Shown here: positions 21,509 to 33,347 of the stretch, in pieces
How positions within the stretch are numbered: the first letter of the stretch is position 1
How the letters are laid out: the number at the start of each line of letters is the position of its first letter
Source: Costus lasius
Lineage: Eukaryota; Streptophyta; Magnoliopsida; Zingiberales; Costaceae
Reading direction: 5' to 3'
Length of the DNA: 64,000 bases
Assembly: GCA_027563935.2 (NCBI GenBank)
Contig: CM050449.1
Coordinates: forward strand, 88,450,371 to 88,514,370
Notes under the pieces: generated by a model
The model's database searches: none
Seen by the model: the letters and a program-made list of their open reading frames with translations, nothing else
What the model was told of the DNA's origin: nothing
Position numbers and translations under genes: made by a program

Positions 21509-22659
21509 TTACCTGATTTTATCAATTTGCTTATAGTCTTCAGTGTTAAATTTCTTAACACCTGTAAGACTTAATTTTGAGTAGAGGGGTCCACTCAATT
21601 TATGTAGATCCTTTAAAAAAGGTCTAGCATAGTTGATTAATTCCAAAAATTGTTGTAAACTTTTGGTATCAGTAACCTCAAGGGTTTTAATTTTAGAAGC
21701 GATATGTGGCTGGAGTTTAATAGCTCCATTACCAATTTCAACTCCTAGATATTCAATAGATTTTTTATAAAACTGAGATTTTTGTCCAGAGACAATTATC
21801 CCGTTTGTATAAAATTTTTGTAATACAAGCTTTAGATGGCTTGTATGTTCTTTTTCTGTTTGACTGTGTACTAGAATATCATCTATATACACGCAAACAA
21901 ATTCTTGATAAGGTTTAAAAACCTCATCCATTTTTCTTTGAAATACTGCAGGAGCAGTTTTTAGTCCAAATGGCATGACTAACCATTCGAAGCTTCCTAA
22001 TGGACAAGTAAAAGCTGCCCATGGTATTGATTCTTTTGCCATCCGAATTTGCCAAAACCCAGATTTGCTATCGAATTTTGAGAAGATAGTACTTCCCTGT
22101 ATAGAGTTAATTAACTCTGTTTTATCTGGAATATCATATCCGTCGTCTTCTAAATTATCATTTAGACGACGATAATATATGACCATTCGTGATTTACCCC
22201 TGACTTGTTCACTGTGTTTATTTACAATGAAAGCGGTCCTTCTGATCACATTGAGTTTTAATAGGTCATCAATGTGCATTTTGAATTCAGCAATATTTTC
22301 ATTTGTTGCTATGATTTTCTTATTTGTAATATGAAAACCAGGATCTTTGATTTTCAATATACAAACAAGTTTATTTTTATCCCAATGTGCTTGGGGATTT
22401 GAACCAAAAATTTGGTCCATTTCAAGTAATCGAATAAGGTTATCCACATCAGGATTTCCTGATTCAATTTTCTCTGATGCAAGACAATCATTTATGTCTT
22501 CTTGATGATGAAGCATATTACCAGGATACTGTAATATTCTAGCAATTTCTTCATTGATTCTTCGGATTTCTTCAGGGGATCCTGAATTCGGATATGTTCT
22601 TGACTCCTTTTTAGGGGTATTAGTGTCCTCCCTAGGACGATGCTTACAATTGTAAGGGA
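21509..22659 (-). pseudogene. EPRV reverse transcriptase domain
   Basis: The frame is open from the copia insertion point at 22659 to a stop at 21509. Motifs in order: KFDSKSGFWQI (about 22075), EWLVMPFGLKTAPAVFQRKM (about 21970), and the catalytic YIDD (about 21880). The KLQPHI phrase near 21720 and the overall pattern resemble badnaviruses and tungroviruses rather than Ty3/gypsy elements. It copies the viral pregenomic RNA into DNA. A copia element separates it from the protease region. Confidence 0.9.
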
Positions 22660-24378
22660 TGTTGGGTCCCCTTCAAGGGGGAGCGCAAGCATGTGAAACC
22701 CCTTTCAAGAGGGGGGCGAAAACACTAAAGGGGGTGGCGCATAACTTTGCAAGCGGAAGCATGTGTTTTCAACGATTTTAGCATGAGCATATGATCAACT
22801 TGAATGAGTTAGATCTATACCATAGCTATAGAGTTGGAGGTCGGCTTGGAAGAAGAGATCGAATAGGGGTCTCCTCCACAAGATGCGCACACAAGATGAG
22901 GATGCGCTCACTTCCTTGGTGCTCCTTGTGCTAGCAAGGTTCCAAGAGTTGTCCTTGATCGAGTAAAGAGAAGAGATGATCACTTCCTTTGGTTGGCCGG
23001 TCCTTCTCTTGTCGTCCACACCCAAATTCTCTCAAGTCTCGTCGAGCAAGAGCAAGGAGACAAGAGTTCAATGAGCCTTCAAGCCGTTTTGGCGTTTCAA
23101 GGAGACATGCGCTCAATGACTTTCCAAAAATGGAAAATCCATTAAGCCATGCGTTCTCACTTCTAGCAAACCGCCCAAAACGCTTTATGGATCGAACCAT
23201 GGGTTCACCCATGTGAACCGGTTCAATCCAAATTGGTCCAAACCAATTTGGTTCAAAGACTAAACCAAGCCAATCGGTCTAGATCAACCAAACCCTAAGG
23301 TTTCCAATCTAACCGTTCATCTCAAGATGCTCTTGATCTCACCGATCTTGCATCAATACTCTCGATCGAAGCTTACCGATCTCAAGCCCTAATCAATCAA
23401 ACATGATCAGACTGGATCTCACTTACAATCAGAGTTTAAACTCCTTTAAGCTGAACCGAAACAATTCAGTCCACACGATCTGACTCAAGTAAGCCATATC
23501 ATCAAATTGTGCGACCCTGAGGGTTTCCTTTAAATGTCGGTAACGATAACTTACGTTATCACGATCAGTGAGGGGTATCTAGCAACACATCACTGTCTCC
23601 CGATATAAAGGAAAGAGTCTTCCAAGACTACACCCAAACCACAGCATAAGTGTGAATCAAACTCACGAGGCATGCATGTTTCCTTTGCCACTGGATGTTC
23701 TTATTGGACAAGCATGTCAAGCCTGTAACTCCAATACGATGAGCATGATTAGATCAGATGATCATAGTCATCTGGGTATGGCCATACACTATCTCAATCA
23801 TCTCATATAGGGGGGCCCTTTAGAACATCACACTCCTTGAACAAGGAGACGGCAATCCTATATCTATCACTAGTGTCCTAACCTGACTCATGATCATTAT
23901 CCAAGATAGTCTATAATCATTATCTTTCAAATGATATTGAACTACCTCAAAATAATGACATTCATCATTTAGAAACACAAGTGATCTCAAGTCGAAGGAC
24001 ATGTGCCACTTGTTGCTATCAAGGATTATTCACATTGTGACAAACAATTGAATATCCTAGAAGGGTCTGTCCAGTACATCCAATGTACCCATGATTCTAC
24101 ATCTTATTCCATGCTCGAAGCATCCTATAAGATTAGCACACATATTAGTCTCAATCATATCAAGGCTGTCTCATGTTCACCAAGATATCTCGACTAAGGA
24201 CATAGAGCCTGTCAGCCTAGCTGAACAGCTTTGAGACATTATTCAGTAGTACACTTATTATTGCAGACAAGGTAACAACCTGAATAATAACCATGCCTTT
24301 ATAAACATAAGAGTTTATTACATGATACTTATACAATCCCAAGGCCTCAAACATTAGCCTTAAGGGCATACTCCAACA
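22660..24378 (-). repeat. 3' LTR of the complete copia element
   Basis: Length 1719 bp; on the minus strand TGTTGGAGTATGCCC...GGGACCCAACA. The 4 bp missing from the 5' LTR (near 31340) are present here near 23938. The U3 start contains a poly-purine rich TATAAAC-like stretch near 24303. Antisense small frames occur but belong to the LTR itself. Confidence 0.95.
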
Positions 24379-24393
24379 ATCTCCCACTTGCAC
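24379..24393 (-). other. Polypurine tract of the copia element
   Basis: Minus strand reads GTGCAAGTGGGAGAT immediately before the TG of the 3' LTR. It primes plus-strand DNA synthesis in the family. The same tract is present in the second copy at 59987-60001. Confidence 0.85.
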
Positions 24394-24398
24394 TTAAT

Positions 24399-27300
24399 CT
24401 AATGGTTGAGAAACCTCAAACCCATATTATTACAGTGCTTCTCATGCTTCTGCTGCGCCAGAGGCTTGGTAAGCGGGTCAGCCAGATTGTCGTCTGTATG
24501 AACCTTGCATATTTTGATCTCGCCTCGATCAATGATCTCCCGGATCAAGTGAAACCGTCTCTGTATGTGCTTGGACTTCTGGTGCGACCGTGGTTCCTTT
24601 GCTTGTGCGATTGCTCCAGTGTTATCACAGAAGATAACCAAAGGATCTGCACTCGAAGGAACAACACCAAGTTCTCTCACGAACTTACGAATCCACACTG
24701 CCTCCTTGGATGCTTCCGAGGCTGCAACATACTCGGCTTCTGTTGTGGAATCAGCAACAGTTGACTGTTTGAAACTCTTCCACACCACTGCTCCACCATT
24801 CAAGCTAAAGACATAGCCTGATTGCGATCGGAAATCATCCTGGTCTGACTGGAACGAAGCGTCAGTATATCCCTCTATACTGAGTTCTTCCTGACCACCA
24901 TATATCAAGAACATATCTTTGGTCCTCCGCAGATATTTTATAATGTTCTTGACTGCAATCCAGTGCGCCTGTCCTGGATTACTTTGGAATCGACTGGTCA
25001 CGCTTAACCCGTAAGCGACGTCTGGGCGAGTACATAACATCGCATACATAATGGACCCAATAGCCGAAGCATAAGGCGTATTGTCCATTTCATCTTTCTC
25101 AGTCTGTGTTTGTGGACACTGACTCTTCGAAAGATTCAGACCATGTCTGACTGGAAGATATCCACGTTTAGACTTCTCTAAATGGAATCTCTCCAGGACT
25201 TTATCGATGTAAGTACTTTGGCATAGCCCGAGAAGCCTCTTAGATCTATCCCGGTAGATCTTCACACCTAACACATAGGCTGCTTCTCCTAGATCTTTCA
25301 TCTGGAAACATTTTCCTAACCATGCTTTAACCGCATGCAGTTCAGGAATATCGTTTCCAATGATTAAGATATCATCGACGTAGAGGATTAGGAATGTAAT
25401 TACGTTCCCACTAAACCTCTTATATACACACGGGTCATCCTCGTTCTTGATGAAACCAAACTCAGAGATTGATTCATCAAAACGAATGTTCCAGCTTCTA
25501 GATGCTTGTTTAAGTCCATAAATGGATTTCTTTAACTTGCATATTTTATGACGATCTGCTGGATTAGTGAAACCCTCAGGTTGTGTCATATACACATCCT
25601 CATCCATATTTCCATTAAGGAAAGCTGTCTTCACATCCATCTGCCAGATCTCATAATCATAATATGCAGCTATAGCGAAAAGAATCCGAATAGACTTAAA
25701 CATGGCTACAGGAGAGAAAGTTTCATCATAATCTATCCCGTAGATTTGTTTGAAACCTTTCGCAACTAGCCTGCCTTTATAGGTAACCACGTTACCATCC
25801 ATGTCAATCTTCTTCTTGAAGATCCATTTACAGCCTATAGGGATTACTCCCGGAGGCGGATCAACCAAATCCCAGACTTGGTTATCTGACATGGAGTCCA
25901 TCTCGGCTCGCATAGCATCAAGCCATCTAGCTGACTCCGGTCCACTGACCGCATCCGCATAAGTGAGGGGTTCATCATTATCAATGATGTAGATTCCGTC
26001 ATAGCGCTCAGGCTGTCGACGGATCCTACCCGATCTTCGCGGTTCCCGTGTTATCTGAGCCTCAGGTTGTTCAATAACCTGATCCACTGGCTCTGGCTCA
26101 TCCAACTGCACTTGACTACTTTGTCCTCCCTCTGGATTCTCATCCAGCTTTATTTCTCTCCCACTGGCCTCTTGCAGAAGAAATTCCTTCTCAAGAAATA
26201 TGGCCGTCCGAGCAACAAAAACCTTGTTCTCTTTGGGATCGTAGAAATAATAACCCTTAGTTTCCTTAGGGTAACCGACAAAGATGCATTTCTCAGATCT
26301 GCTCTCCAGTTTCCCAGAGGCGAGCTTTTTGACATAAGCCTTGCAACCCCAGATCCTGATAAATGTCAAGCTAGGCTGTTTCCCATACCATAACTCATAT
26401 GGCGTCTTTGAAACTGCCTTGGATGGCACTCGGTTTAGTACCTTTGCAGCTGTTTCCAGTGCAAAACCCCAAAAGGAGTATGGAAGAGTAGCCTGACTCA
26501 TCATAGAACGAACCATGTCAAGTAACGTTCTATTTCTCCTCTCGGACACACCATTCCATTGCGGTGTTCCTGGCGGAGTGAGCTGTGAGATAATCCCACA
26601 CTCTTTCAGATAGTCAGTAAATTCTCGACTTAGGTATTCTCCACCTCGATCAGAACGAAGTGCCTTGATATTTCGGCCTAACTGATTTTGTACTTCATTT
26701 TTGAACTCTTTGAACTTGTCAAAAGATTCACTTTTATGTCTCATTAGATAGACATATCCATACCTACTGAAATCATCAGTAAAGGTAATGAAGTACTGAT
26801 AGCCACCTCTGGCATGTTTACTAAATGGCCCACACACATCACTGTGTATGAGGTCAAGTAAACCTGAAGCCCTTTGACCTTTGTTAGGAAAAGGAGACTT
26901 CGTCATTTTACCCATCAAACAAGCTTTGCATGTATCAAACTCCTCGCAGGAGAAAGATCCCAGCAGTCCATGATCATGCAACCGCTTAATGCGTTTCTCG
27001 TCTATATGGCCTAAACGACTATGCCATAGCAAGGTGCTGTCATCAGCATACTTGGCTTTCTTATTATCAATGTTTTGTATAGAATTTTCCATGTCCAACA
27101 TGTATAACCCATTGTTAATTGAACCAGTTGCATACACAATATTATCTACAGATAAAACACACTTTGAAATATTGCATTCAAAGGCAAATCCTTTCCTGAC
27201 AAGAGCAGGAATAGAGATAATATTCTTGGTGATACTCGGTACAAAATAACAATTGTTTAATTCCAATACAATGCCAGATGGTAAAGAAATGAAATAGTCT

Positions 27301-28283
27301 CCTACAGCAACAGCAGCAACCCGTGCCCCGTTTCCAACGCGTAGGTCTACCTCATGCTGTCCCACCTGCCTTCTTCTCTTGAGTTCCTGTACATTTGAAC
27401 AAATGTGAACTCCACATGCAGTGTCCAACACCCATGAAATAGAAGAAGATGAAACCATGACTTCCGTCACGTATATACCTGAGCCAGAAGCGATGCTTCC
27501 CCTCTTATCTCCTTGGAGCGCTTTACAGTCCTTTTTCCAGTGACCCAGCTGGCCACAGTGGAAACACCTGTTGTCCTTGGACCGCTTGACCTTCTGTTTC
27601 AGAGCCTTACTGTAGTTCTTGACAGGGGCCTTGCCCTTCTTCCCCTTCTTCTTGTTCCTAAAAGGAACCATTAAGACAGAGGTTGAAGGCTTGCCCTTCA
27701 GAGTTTCCTCAGTAGTCAAGAGCATATTCAGCAGCTCTGCCGGCGTACAATCGATTTTGTTCATATTAAAGTTAATGATGAACGCATCGAAAGAAGGCGG
27801 AAGAGACTGCAGAATAATATCTACAGCAAGCTCCTGGTTGACGGTATGCCCCAGTTTCTCCAGAGCCTCCTTGTGCCCAATCATCTTGAGCACGTGAGCT
27901 CCCACTGGGCTCCCTTCAGCCAGTTTGCTCTGAAAGAAGAGCTTCGTCAGATTATAGCGTTCTGTCCTCGCCTGTGCAGCATACAGCATCTTGAGGTTCG
28001 CTATAATCTCTATAGCCGACATATCCTCATGCTGACGCTGCAGCGGTGGCGTCATAGACGCTAGCATCAGGCAAGCGACATCAATGCTATCATTGACGTG
28101 CTTTTCATAGGCATCACGAACCGCCCTTGCGGCGTTCGCAGCGGGCTGCGGCGGTATCGCCGTCTCGAGGACATACAGTTTCCTCTCTGCCTTAAGAACG
28201 ATCTTAAGGTGTCCGAACCAGTCAGAGAAGTTCGGCCCAGCAAACTTCTCCCTTTCCAGTAGGGATCGCACATTGAAGCTCAT
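24399..28283 (-). CDS. Copia Gag-Pol polyprotein, intact
   Basis: 1294 residues from ATG at 28283. Gag occupies ~1-235 with a basic stretch (KKKGKKGKAP, 211-220). Zinc knuckle CFHCGQLGHWKKDC at 240-253. Protease motif LDTACGVHIC with D287; the usual DTG/DSG is DTA here. GAG-pre-integrase WHSRLGH and CKACLMGK follow, then integrase with HSDVCGPF, RSDRGGEYLS and ERRNRTLLD (the D,D35E triad), reverse transcriptase with DVKTAFLNG and YVDD, and RNase H with YTDASFQSD, TEAEYVAASEA and CDNTGAI. It supplies particle, processing, copying and integration functions. No stop or frameshift. Gag and Pol share one frame, normal for plant copia elements. Confidence 0.95.
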   Translation of the reverse strand: MSFNVRSLLEREKFAGPNFSDWFGHLKIVLKAERKLYVLETAIPPQPAANAARAVRDAYEKHVNDSIDVACLMLASMTPPLQRQHEDMSAIEIIANLKMLYAAQARTERYNLTKLFFQSKLAEGSPVGAHVLKMIGHKEALEKLGHTVNQELAVDIILQSLPPSFDAFIINFNMNKIDCTPAELLNMLLTTEETLKGKPSTSVLMVPFRNKKKGKKGKAPVKNYSKALKQKVKRSKDNRCFHCGQLGHWKKDCKALQGDKRGSIASGSGIYVTEVMVSSSSISWVLDTACGVHICSNVQELKRRRQVGQHEVDLRVGNGARVAAVAVGDYFISLPSGIVLELNNCYFVPSITKNIISIPALVRKGFAFECNISKCVLSVDNIVYATGSINNGLYMLDMENSIQNIDNKKAKYADDSTLLWHSRLGHIDEKRIKRLHDHGLLGSFSCEEFDTCKACLMGKMTKSPFPNKGQRASGLLDLIHSDVCGPFSKHARGGYQYFITFTDDFSRYGYVYLMRHKSESFDKFKEFKNEVQNQLGRNIKALRSDRGGEYLSREFTDYLKECGIISQLTPPGTPQWNGVSERRNRTLLDMVRSMMSQATLPYSFWGFALETAAKVLNRVPSKAVSKTPYELWYGKQPSLTFIRIWGCKAYVKKLASGKLESRSEKCIFVGYPKETKGYYFYDPKENKVFVARTAIFLEKEFLLQEASGREIKLDENPEGGQSSQVQLDEPEPVDQVIEQPEAQITREPRRSGRIRRQPERYDGIYIIDNDEPLTYADAVSGPESARWLDAMRAEMDSMSDNQVWDLVDPPPGVIPIGCKWIFKKKIDMDGNVVTYKGRLVAKGFKQIYGIDYDETFSPVAMFKSIRILFAIAAYYDYEIWQMDVKTAFLNGNMDEDVYMTQPEGFTNPADRHKICKLKKSIYGLKQASRSWNIRFDESISEFGFIKNEDDPCVYKRFSGNVITFLILYVDDILIIGNDIPELHAVKAWLGKCFQMKDLGEAAYVLGVKIYRDRSKRLLGLCQSTYIDKVLERFHLEKSKRGYLPVRHGLNLSKSQCPQTQTEKDEMDNTPYASAIGSIMYAMLCTRPDVAYGLSVTSRFQSNPGQAHWIAVKNIIKYLRRTKDMFLIYGGQEELSIEGYTDASFQSDQDDFRSQSGYVFSLNGGAVVWKSFKQSTVADSTTEAEYVAASEASKEAVWIRKFVRELGVVPSSADPLVIFCDNTGAIAQAKEPRSHQKSKHIQRRFHLIREIIDRGEIKICKVHTDDNLADPLTKPLAQQKHEKHCNNMGLRFLNH

Positions 28284-30053
28284 GGTGTTCGTTGCTGCAG
28301 GAATCTACAACAAGCAAGAACAGCAAGGTCAGTATCAATGTTCAGAATCAATCCAGGACTTTAAGAAAGATTCTTTTTCTCACTATTTTGTCTGACTGAA
28401 AAATCCAAAAAACAGTCCGAAAGAGTAACACTCTTTTAGTGAGATGGGATCCAGATTTCATACTTGGTCTCTGCGTCCCGCTCAGGCGAGATAAGATGCA
28501 CAGAGATGACAAGCATTAATTTCTGGTAGGCTGTCCCAGCCAATCGCCAACCCGTGCGATTCCCCTTCATCTGGGCAATCCAGCAGACTGTGCCAACTGA
28601 GTTGGTACAACACAGTCTCTGACCCCACAGATGGCTGCCTCCATGCACTACCATATGCGCCACATATGTAGTCTACATGGTCAAGCTGACCTGACCTACT
28701 CCCTGGACCACCACGTGCTATGCTGAGCAACGAGAAGGGATAAATCCCTACTCTGTAACACGCAGGTGTAATCCCGCACTGTCTGAAGATAGATGGACGT
28801 GCCCACTGAGTGGGTTCAACACGGCTCCAACGATAGTCAGAACAGTGAGGTTTCGCGCCAGAAGGCATTACGTGCTTGATATATTAGCGTTGGATTTTAA
28901 CGGTCTTTTATCTTCTTAACTATCATACAAGTCCTATGGTGATAGCAGAAGATAAACACATGCACTTCTAATTATATAAGCAATAAATAGAAAGCATGAT
29001 CTTATGTGGTAAAAGCCCATGAACCCTAGTAAGACCTTAATTTTACTTAAGTCTTCACTTGAGCTCTTTTGCATCTCATCTGGTCCAACCCAGGGCCCTA
29101 GCGCCAAGAGCACCTCAGGTGCGCCACCAACTGAATGCCCCTCATGGATGTGTGCTTTTATGCCCTTGTCTAATCAAAAACATTTTGATCTATCTAGACA
29201 AGCTTTGACTCGCAGGTCAATTATACAATAGATTAATAAAAAATGTGATTCGCAGATCACAATAATATTAACTTATAATTAACCAGGCACGCAGGCCCCA
29301 GCACAGCACACAATAGGGCAACCCACATAAGAATAAATAAACAAGCACATGGTCTCAATCATCATGTGATCCAATCAAGAAATTAAATTTTGAAAACCCC
29401 ATAGGCATCAATTTTAACTTCCTTATGTGCCCTACAACCTTACAATGGTACATTGATAGGGATCCACTCATCCATCTAGTTAGATCCTGTGCCCTTGCAT
29501 GCACCGAGTCCTAACTGACCCGAGTTGACCTAATGGTCAACCATGCATGCGCTAAGGGCTGAACAACCAACAAGAGTTCTGGCAAGCGGGTGTGACCCCG
29601 GGCCTAACTCAAGAGTGTTCATTGGTTGTCTCAACCAGACCTCGCTACACGCCTTTGATGCAGTCAACCTATAGCCACCTCATGCTTGCGCACAGGTGCT
29701 ATCTGGTCAACCCATCTAGGCTGTCAGATGGTCTGATCAGACTAGCTTGATCTAACCTAGAGGTGACTTCAGCCCCATCAACCCATCTAAGGGTTTATAG
29801 TAGGTGGCACTTTAGATCTAGTCATAGGCGCGCAAGTTAGGGTTTTGTTTGATAAAACAACATAAACTAAGCGCCAACTCAAGACATTCGACATCATGAA
29901 CAAACAACATGCGCCTAGATAAGTAAACATCTTACTTTCGCATGGAGAAATAGCATGTCAATTTTCGCATGTGAACAAGATCTAAGCATACATGAAGATG
30001 CGCAAACATGGATCACGGAAATATCAAGCAATCATATTAACATGCTTCAACAT
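28284..30053 (-). other. Long 5' untranslated leader of the copia element
   Basis: About 1.77 kb between primer site and gag ATG, with only short frames. It would hold packaging and dimerisation signals. I see no recognisable gene or strong repeat. Confidence 0.6.
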
Positions 30054-30065
30054 GCTCTGATACCA
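30054..30065 (-). other. Primer binding site of the copia element
   Basis: Minus strand TGGTATCAGAGC, a 12-nt match to plant initiator tRNA-Met, two bases inside the 5' LTR edge at 30068. Confidence 0.93.
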
Positions 30066-30067
30066 AT

Positions 30068-31782
30068 TGTTGGGTCCCCTTCAAGGGGGAGCGCAAGCAT
30101 GTGAAACCCCTTTCAAGAGGGGGGCGAAAACACTAAAGGGGGTGGCGCATAACTTTGCAAGCGGAAGCATGTGTTTTCAACGATTTTAGCATGAGCATAT
30201 GATCAACTTGAATGAGTTAGATCTATACCATAGCTATAGAGTTGGAGGTCGGCTTGGAAGAAGAGATCGAATAGGGGTCTCCTCCACAAGATGCGCACAC
30301 AAGATGAGGATGCGCTCACTTCCTTGGTGCTCCTTGTGCTAGCAAGGTTCCAAGAGTTGTCCTTGATCGAGTAAAGAGAAGAGATGATCACTTCCTTTGG
30401 TTGGCCGGTCCTTCTCTTGTCGTCCACACCCAAATTCTCTCAAGTCTCGTCGAGCAAGAGCAAGGAGACAAGAGTTCAATGAGCCTTCAAGCCGTTTTGG
30501 CGTTTCAAGGAGACATGCGCTCAATGACTTTCCAAAAATGGAAAATCCATTAAGCCATGCGTTCTCACTTCTAGCAAACCGCCCAAAACGCTTTATGGAT
30601 CGAACCATGGGTTCACCCATGTGAACCGGTTCAATCCAAATTGGTCCAAACCAATTTGGTTCAAAGACTAAACCAAGCCAATCGGTCTAGATCAACCAAA
30701 CCCTAAGGTTTCCAATCTAACCGTTCATCTCAAGATGCTCTTGATCTCACCGATCTTGCATCAATACTCTCGATCGAAGCTTACCGATCTCAAGCCCTAA
30801 TCAATCAAACATGATCAGACTGGATCTCACTTACAATCAGAGTTTAAACTCCTTTAAGCTGAACCGAAACAATTCAGTCCACACGATCTGACTCAAGTAA
30901 GCCATATCATCAAATTGTGCGACCCTGAGGGTTTCCTTTAAATGTCGGTAACGATAACTTACGTTATCACGATCAGTGAGGGGTATCTAGCAACACATCA
31001 CTGTCTCCCGATATAAAGGAAAGAGTCTTCCAAGACTACACCCAAACCACAGCATAAGTGTGAATCAAACTCACGAGGCATGCATGTTTCCTTTGCCACT
31101 GGATGTTCTTATTGGACAAGCATGTCAAGCCTGTAACTCCAATACGATGAGCATGATTAGATCAGATGATCATAGTCATCTGGGTATGGCCATACACTAT
31201 CTCAATCATCTCATATAGGGGGGCCCTTTAGAACATCACACTCCTTGAACAAGGAGACGGCAATCCTATATCTATCACTAGTGTCCTAACCTGACTCATG
31301 ATCATTATCCAAGATAGTCTATAATCATTATCTTTCAAATGTGAACTACCTCAAAATAATGACATTCATCATTTAGAAACACAAGTGATCTCAAGTCGAA
31401 GGACATGTGCCACTTGCTGCTATCAAGGATTATTCACATTGTGACAAACAATTGAATATCCTAGAAGGGTCTGTCCAGTACATCCAATGTACCCATGATT
31501 CTACATCTTATTCCATGCTCGAAGCATCCTATAAGATTAGCACACATATTAGTCTCAATCATATCAAGGCTGTCTCATGTTCACCAAGATATCTCGACTA
31601 AGGACATAGAGCCTGTCAGCCTAGCTGAACAGCTTTGAGACATTATTCAGTAGTACACTTATTATTGCAGACAAGGTAACAACCTGAATAATAACCATGC
31701 CTTTATAAACATAAGAGTTTATTACATGATACTTATACAATCCCAAGGCCTCAAACATTAGCCTTAAGGGCATACTCCAACA
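30068..31782 (-). repeat. 5' LTR of the complete copia element
   Basis: Length 1715 bp, near-identical to 22660-24378. The outer edge at 31782 abuts AGGGA and then the EPRV protease frame. Confidence 0.95.
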
Positions 31783-32568
31783 AGGGATTTCACAAGGACA
31801 CCCACCACGCTTCGCAGGGCGATTTGTATAGGGGATCATTGAATTGTGCAAAAGATATAAACCATCAGTAGTGAGGGTTATACCTTTATAAGAATTGAGC
31901 AACACATTGAGCCCAATAATGAATTGTGTCTGGGCCAATTTTAAAGGCCTAAAACAGATACGACCAACATATGTTGGGGGAGTATACTAGTCATTGTCTA
32001 AAGAAAAAGACAATTTATATTTGGCTAGACTATACTCATATAAGAAGAGTTGTTCGTCCATTTGTTCAGCATAAAACTGATCCTGGGGATCAAGTTTTTT
32101 ATGATATTTGGTAGGGACCAAATTCATATCAAGGATTGTATTACTACACCCTGTATCAATTAAGGCAAAAATGTCCAATTTCCAATCACAAATTTGGATC
32201 ATACAATGCACCTTAATTGTGTATAGCCTGGATGAATCAGAAACAAGCTTATTTATATATTCAATTTTACATGGCAGAGGACCATGTATGGTATCTTCAG
32301 TAGATTTGTTAGTTATCTCATAGTATGAGGATGTTGGTATCTCTAAAGAAGAATGGAGTTGACCTTTTCCTTTTTCTAGGATTGTTACTCTTTGGGTAAG
32401 AGTATGAAGGTCATTTTCTAATTGTAGGATACGCAATTCTACAATATTTGTCCTTTCATCTTTCTTAGGAGGAGAAAGAGGAGGAGCTGGTAGATGTACT
32501 TCTTGTTTCTCTAGGCAATATTTGCATGCTTCAAGAGAATAAAGAATACATTGATAGCGTAGATTCAT
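31783..32568 (-). pseudogene. EPRV aspartic protease region
   Basis: From 32568 the frame shows a helical region (ENDLHTLTQRVTILEK) and then the retropepsin-like motif LIDTGCSNTILD near 32140, here with the canonical DTG. A stop lies at 31989-31987. In another frame, 31938-31783 shows the C-terminal protease block FIIGLNVLLNS with YKGITL. It then runs into the copia LTR at 31783/31782. The enzyme releases mature viral proteins from the polyprotein. A 174-bp piece (32209-32382) reappears inverted at 37443-37616. Confidence 0.8.
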
Positions 32569-32701
32569 GCTAGGATATTTAGAACAAAATATATAGGCAT
32601 GGTCTTGACTACCCCTTCTTGGACTCTATTGATGTTCATGTACTAGTGGTAGTACAAGAGCCATAATTTTATGTAAAGAGTGAATATTCATATTCTAACT
32701 C

Positions 32702-33232
32702 TTATAAGCGCTCTAAAAAGGGCATTAGTAAATCTAATTTGTCCATATTAGAAGGACCGACTAGAGTTTCTATCCCAAAGGGTGATTGTAATTTATCTGC
32801 TCTAGATAATAAATCAGATATAAACTCATCTAATTCACTATCTGAGTCAGATAGAACTGTTGGATCTGAAATTGAGACAATATTATAGATTGACTCAGTG
32901 TCAAATAGATATTCATCTACATTCAGTAGATCTTCTTGTACGCAATCTATGAGAATAGATTGTTTATTATAGAGATTCTGTCTTTTGGTACAATCTCTTG
33001 CTAAATGATTCTGGCTTCCACATGTAAAACATGAAAGCTTATTTTTATAATCCCTTTTGGGATTATATTTTTTAACATGCTTATCTTTTGCAAGATAAGG
33101 TTTTTTCGCAGAAGATTTTCGAAGAAAATATTTCTTTGAAGATTTACCTTTCTTAAGTTTTTTTCTTATGTACAGGTTGTTCCTGGACTTATGTTTGTGG
33201 TGTATACAGCTATTTGCAAAAGCTGAATTCAC
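32702..33232 (-). pseudogene. EPRV capsid region with zinc knuckle
   Basis: Basic segment (about 33180-33050, KKLKKGKSSKKYFLRK) followed by the CX2CX4HX4C knuckle CFTCGSQNHLARDC near 33030 and an acidic tail (DSDSELDEFISD). This basic-knuckle-acidic order is typical of the C-terminal end of caulimovirid coat proteins, which bind viral nucleic acid. The frame differs from that of the upstream capsid part, so a frameshift lies between 33232 and 33348. Confidence 0.8.
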
Positions 33233-33347
33233 CTTTTAATTGGTGATCTCCCCGAAGGTGAGTACACCTTTCTACCAATTTATCAATGATAAATTGTATT
33301 ATGAGTGTAATATTATTCAAACCAGGAAGCTGTTGTGGACTTGTATT

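Larger units (their letters stand above)
22660..31782 (-). mobile_element. Complete Ty1/copia element (family 1), probably recent
   Basis: Length 9123 bp. The two LTRs (30068-31782 and 22660-24378) differ by eye by one 4-bp indel and very few substitutions. Perfect AGGGA duplications lie at 22655-22659 and 31783-31787. It has an initiator tRNA-Met primer site, an uninterrupted 1294-codon gag-pol frame and a purine tract before the 3' LTR. A long leader of about 1.8 kb precedes gag. It is the only element in the window with no visible defect. It inserted between the protease and reverse transcriptase regions of the EPRV. Confidence 0.95.

Noticed and set aside
22795..23216. Frames of 75-93 codons repeated at 30203-30624
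   Set aside because: They are identical because they lie in the two LTRs of one copia element; they overlap on opposite strands and have no recognisable domain.
28436..28868. 75- and 128-codon frames in the copia leader
   Set aside because: They lie in the untranslated leader with no domain, and overlap each other in different frames.
30054..30065. Possible tRNA gene fragments at tRNA-complementary sites (also 9719-9730, 4553-4570)
   Set aside because: Only 12-18 nt match and each is adjacent to an LTR, so they are primer binding sites, not tRNA genes.
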